Source: Anammoximicrobium sp032229885 | GTDB lineage: Bacteria > Planctomycetota > Planctomycetia > Pirellulales > Pirellulaceae | Assembly: GCA_032229885.1 (NCBI GenBank) | Contig: JAVYAJ010000320.1 | Span: 1 to 7,630 of the forward strand | Direction of reading: 5' to 3' | DNA length: 7,630 nt | In this document: one piece after another, positions 6,049-7,630 of the stretch | Numbering within the stretch: the first letter of the stretch is position 1 | Layout of the letters: the number at the start of each line of letters is the position of its first letter | Program-made: the position numbers and the translations under genes | The notes under the pieces: generated by a model | Told to the model about the DNA's origin: nothing | The model's input: only the letters and a program-made list of their open reading frames with translations | Databases searched by the model: none

Positions 6049-6509
6049 CTGACCACCGCCGAGAGGCCCTTTTTTGCCAAGGTCAATGTGGTCGTCCGAA
6101 CTCGAATTCGCCGACGATGCGGGGCCACCAACTAGCGCTGAAAAATACGGAACTAGGCCGCGGATGGCAGGGATTACACGAACGAAGGAAAAGACAAGAC
6201 AAGGCTACAGACCGTACGGAGCGCACGGATGAAGATATCGGGGCTGGCGATTGTCGTCATTGATGGTTTCGCGAGGCGCGGCGCGCGCGTAGGGTGCGAA
6301 CTGTGGGGCATCAGATTGTGGGCCTGATCGATTTCCGAGCGACGGAAACTGCCTCGCGGAACGTGGGCAACGAGAGCGAACCGCCAGGAGGAAACGGCGC
6401 TGTGTCGGCGGCGCCTGCGTGTCTTCGCAGCTCGGCGGCGTGGCGCGACTGAAGCTGACATCAGCGAGCGTCTTGTGTCGTAGCGCCTTTTCGAGCCTCT
6501 GAGATCTGT
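6049..6509. other. Region upstream of the kinase gene, no clear gene
   Basis: About 460 bp with no convincing ORF. The A/G-rich part near 6150-6235 (GGATGGCAGGGATTACACG, then an ACGGATGAAG-like motif) resembles, from memory only, dispersed non-coding sequences common in planctomycete genomes. A perfect AGGAGG at 6386-6391 is followed 10 nt later by a GTG that opens only a 16-codon frame (6402-6452). No promoter for the kinase could be fixed. Confidence 0.35.
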
Positions 6510-7517
6510 ATGGAAATCATCCGCCAACAAGGTTACGCCCGGGCCGGTCTGATCGGAAACCCATCGGACGGCTATCATGGCAAGACGATCTCGCTGCTGA
6601 TCAAGAACTTTCACGCGGACGTGATCCTGTACGAGTGGGAGGATTTGGAGCTGATCCTCAGCCAGGAGGACCGCAGCCGCTTCGGATGCCTCGCCGATCT
6701 CGTTCAGGACGTGAAACTGCACGGCTACTATGGCGGCGTGCGGCTGGTCAAAGCGACGATCCGCAAGTTCTTCGATTTCTGTCGCCAGCACGGATTTGCA
6801 TTGCATGGGCGCAATTTTTCGATCCGCTACGAGAGCAACATCCCAAGAGCGGTGGGTTTGGCGGGATCGAGTGCGATCATCGTGGCGACGCTGCGTGCGC
6901 TGATGGCGTTTTACGACGTCGCCATCCCGCGACACGTGCAGCCGTCGTTGGCGCTGAGCGTCGAGACCGAAGAACTGGGAATCGTCGGCGGCTTGCAGGA
7001 TCGTGTGATCCAAGTCTACGGCGGGATGGTGTACATGGATTTCTCCCGTCAGGTTATGCGACACGAGGACGGCTACGATCACGGGCTGTACGAACCGCTC
7101 GATCCGGCGCTGCTGCCTCCGCTGTACTTGGCCTACAGTGAACAGCAGGGCGAGCCTACCGAGGTCACGCATCGGCCGCTGCGCGTCCGGTTCGAGCAGG
7201 GCGACCCGGACGTCGTGCAGGCCATGCACCGATTCGCCGAGCTGACCGTGGCGGCCAAAGCGGCCCTGTTGGCCGGCGACGTGCGAGAGTTGAGCCGGCT
7301 GATGGACGAGAACTTCGACACGCGGCGCAGCATCTGCCAGTTGCATCCCGCCCATATCGAGGTGGTCGAGACGGCTCGCCGCGCCGGCGCCAGCGCCAAG
7401 TTCGCCGGTTCGGGAGGCGCCATCATCGGCATATACCGCGACGAAGCGACGTTCGCCCGGCTTCGGCAGACGCTCGAACCGTTGGGGTGCCGCGTGCTCA
7501 AGCCGATGATCGCGTAA
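6510..7517 (+). CDS. GHMP kinase, glucuronokinase-like
   Basis: The 335-residue protein is a GHMP-superfamily small-molecule kinase (galactokinase/homoserine/mevalonate/phosphomevalonate kinases). Motif 1 is GNPSDGYHGKTIS (16-28), the ATP-binding glycine-rich motif 2 is PRAVGLAGSSA (112-122), and motif 3 is KFAGSGGA (297-304). Asp164 in GGLQDRV is a candidate catalytic base. Beyond the superfamily motifs, blocks such as HGYYGGVRLV (71-80), ELGIVGGLQDRVIQVYGG (155-172), LLPPLYLAY (201-209) and NFDTRR (268-273) match, as I remember them, plant glucuronokinases. Those phosphorylate D-glucuronate at C1 in the myo-inositol oxygenation route to UDP-glucuronate. Length also fits. Glucuronate as substrate is therefore the best guess, but other uronic acids or sugars are possible. 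The ATG at 6510 has only a weak upstream GAG element. No UDP-sugar pyrophosphorylase or inositol oxygenase gene is adjacent, so the pathway is not shown by context. Confidence 0.88.
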   Translation: MEIIRQQGYARAGLIGNPSDGYHGKTISLLIKNFHADVILYEWEDLELILSQEDRSRFGCLADLVQDVKLHGYYGGVRLVKATIRKFFDFCRQHGFALHGRNFSIRYESNIPRAVGLAGSSAIIVATLRALMAFYDVAIPRHVQPSLALSVETEELGIVGGLQDRVIQVYGGMVYMDFSRQVMRHEDGYDHGLYEPLDPALLPPLYLAYSEQQGEPTEVTHRPLRVRFEQGDPDVVQAMHRFAELTVAAKAALLAGDVRELSRLMDENFDTRRSICQLHPAHIEVVETARRAGASAKFAGSGGAIIGIYRDEATFARLRQTLEPLGCRVLKPMIA

Positions 7518-7566
7518 TGTGAGGTGCTCGACGGCGCGCAGACGTGCGGCGGCGCGCGGACGCGGG

Positions 7567-7630
7567 GCCATACGCGTATTCGGAGCCATACGCGTATTCG
7601 GGGCGGTACGCGTACTCAAGGCGGTACGCG
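7567..7630. repeat. 18-bp tandem repeat with palindromic core, cut by the window edge
   Basis: Three and a half copies of an 18-bp unit run from 7567 to the edge: GCCATACGCGTATTCGGA, the same with a final G, GCGGTACGCGTACTCAAG, and a partial copy at 7621-7630. Each unit is centred on a perfect 10-bp palindrome, ATACGCGTAT in copies 1-2 and GTACGCGTAC in copy 3. Because 18 is a multiple of 3, open frames through it repeat six residues (plus strand P-Y-A-Y-S-E). It starts 49 bp after the kinase stop codon and may extend beyond the window. Confidence 0.85.

Noticed and set aside
6174..7619. Long (481-codon) open frame on the minus strand across the kinase gene
   Set aside because: It is antisense to the GHMP kinase gene, has Arg/His/Gln-rich composition and no motif. 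Such shadows are common opposite GC-rich genes.

Overview
The window reads as a piece of a high-GC planctomycete-type chromosome (Planctomycetota, perhaps Pirellulales). This is inferred from the gene families (a secreted neutral-ceramidase-type protein, a stand-alone STAS regulator of a type common in that phylum, and a small MDRRTKKKL-type coiled-coil protein), the G/C-rich third codon positions, the low coding density and the tRNA gene without an encoded CCA. No 16S or marker protein is present, so the taxon is not proven.

Layout. 23-1501 (+) encodes a predicted exported neutral/alkaline ceramidase-like metalloenzyme. It converges on a 60-residue coiled-coil protein (minus, 1571-1753). From 1976 to 3220, two direct copies of a ~360-bp foldback repeat (about 88% identical by hand count) bracket a single minus-strand gene for a STAS-domain anti-sigma-factor antagonist (2364-2729). 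After ~580 bp with no convincing gene comes a minus-strand integral membrane protein of the LPG-synthase TM/UPF0104 family (3800-4810). A tRNA-Ala(GGC) gene (5123-5195) diverges from it and has a good sigma70-type promoter. Downstream of the tRNA lie a hairpin, then a 113-bp almost symmetric palindrome that looks like a miniature transposable element (5429-5541), then about 900 bp of mostly non-coding sequence holding one doubtful, possibly decaying ORF. A GHMP-superfamily kinase closely resembling plant-type glucuronokinases follows (6510-7517, +). The window ends inside an 18-bp tandem repeat whose palindromic core is kept by paired substitutions.

The genes do not form an obvious operon: most stand alone, often in opposing orientation, with large gaps. 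About 54% of the window is confidently coding. No defence system, CRISPR array, intact transposase or multi-gene pathway is visible. The parts that most deserve a second look are the nested-hairpin repeat pair around the STAS gene, the symmetric foldback element near the tRNA, the covarying tandem palindromes at the right edge, and the bacterial glucuronokinase-like enzyme.
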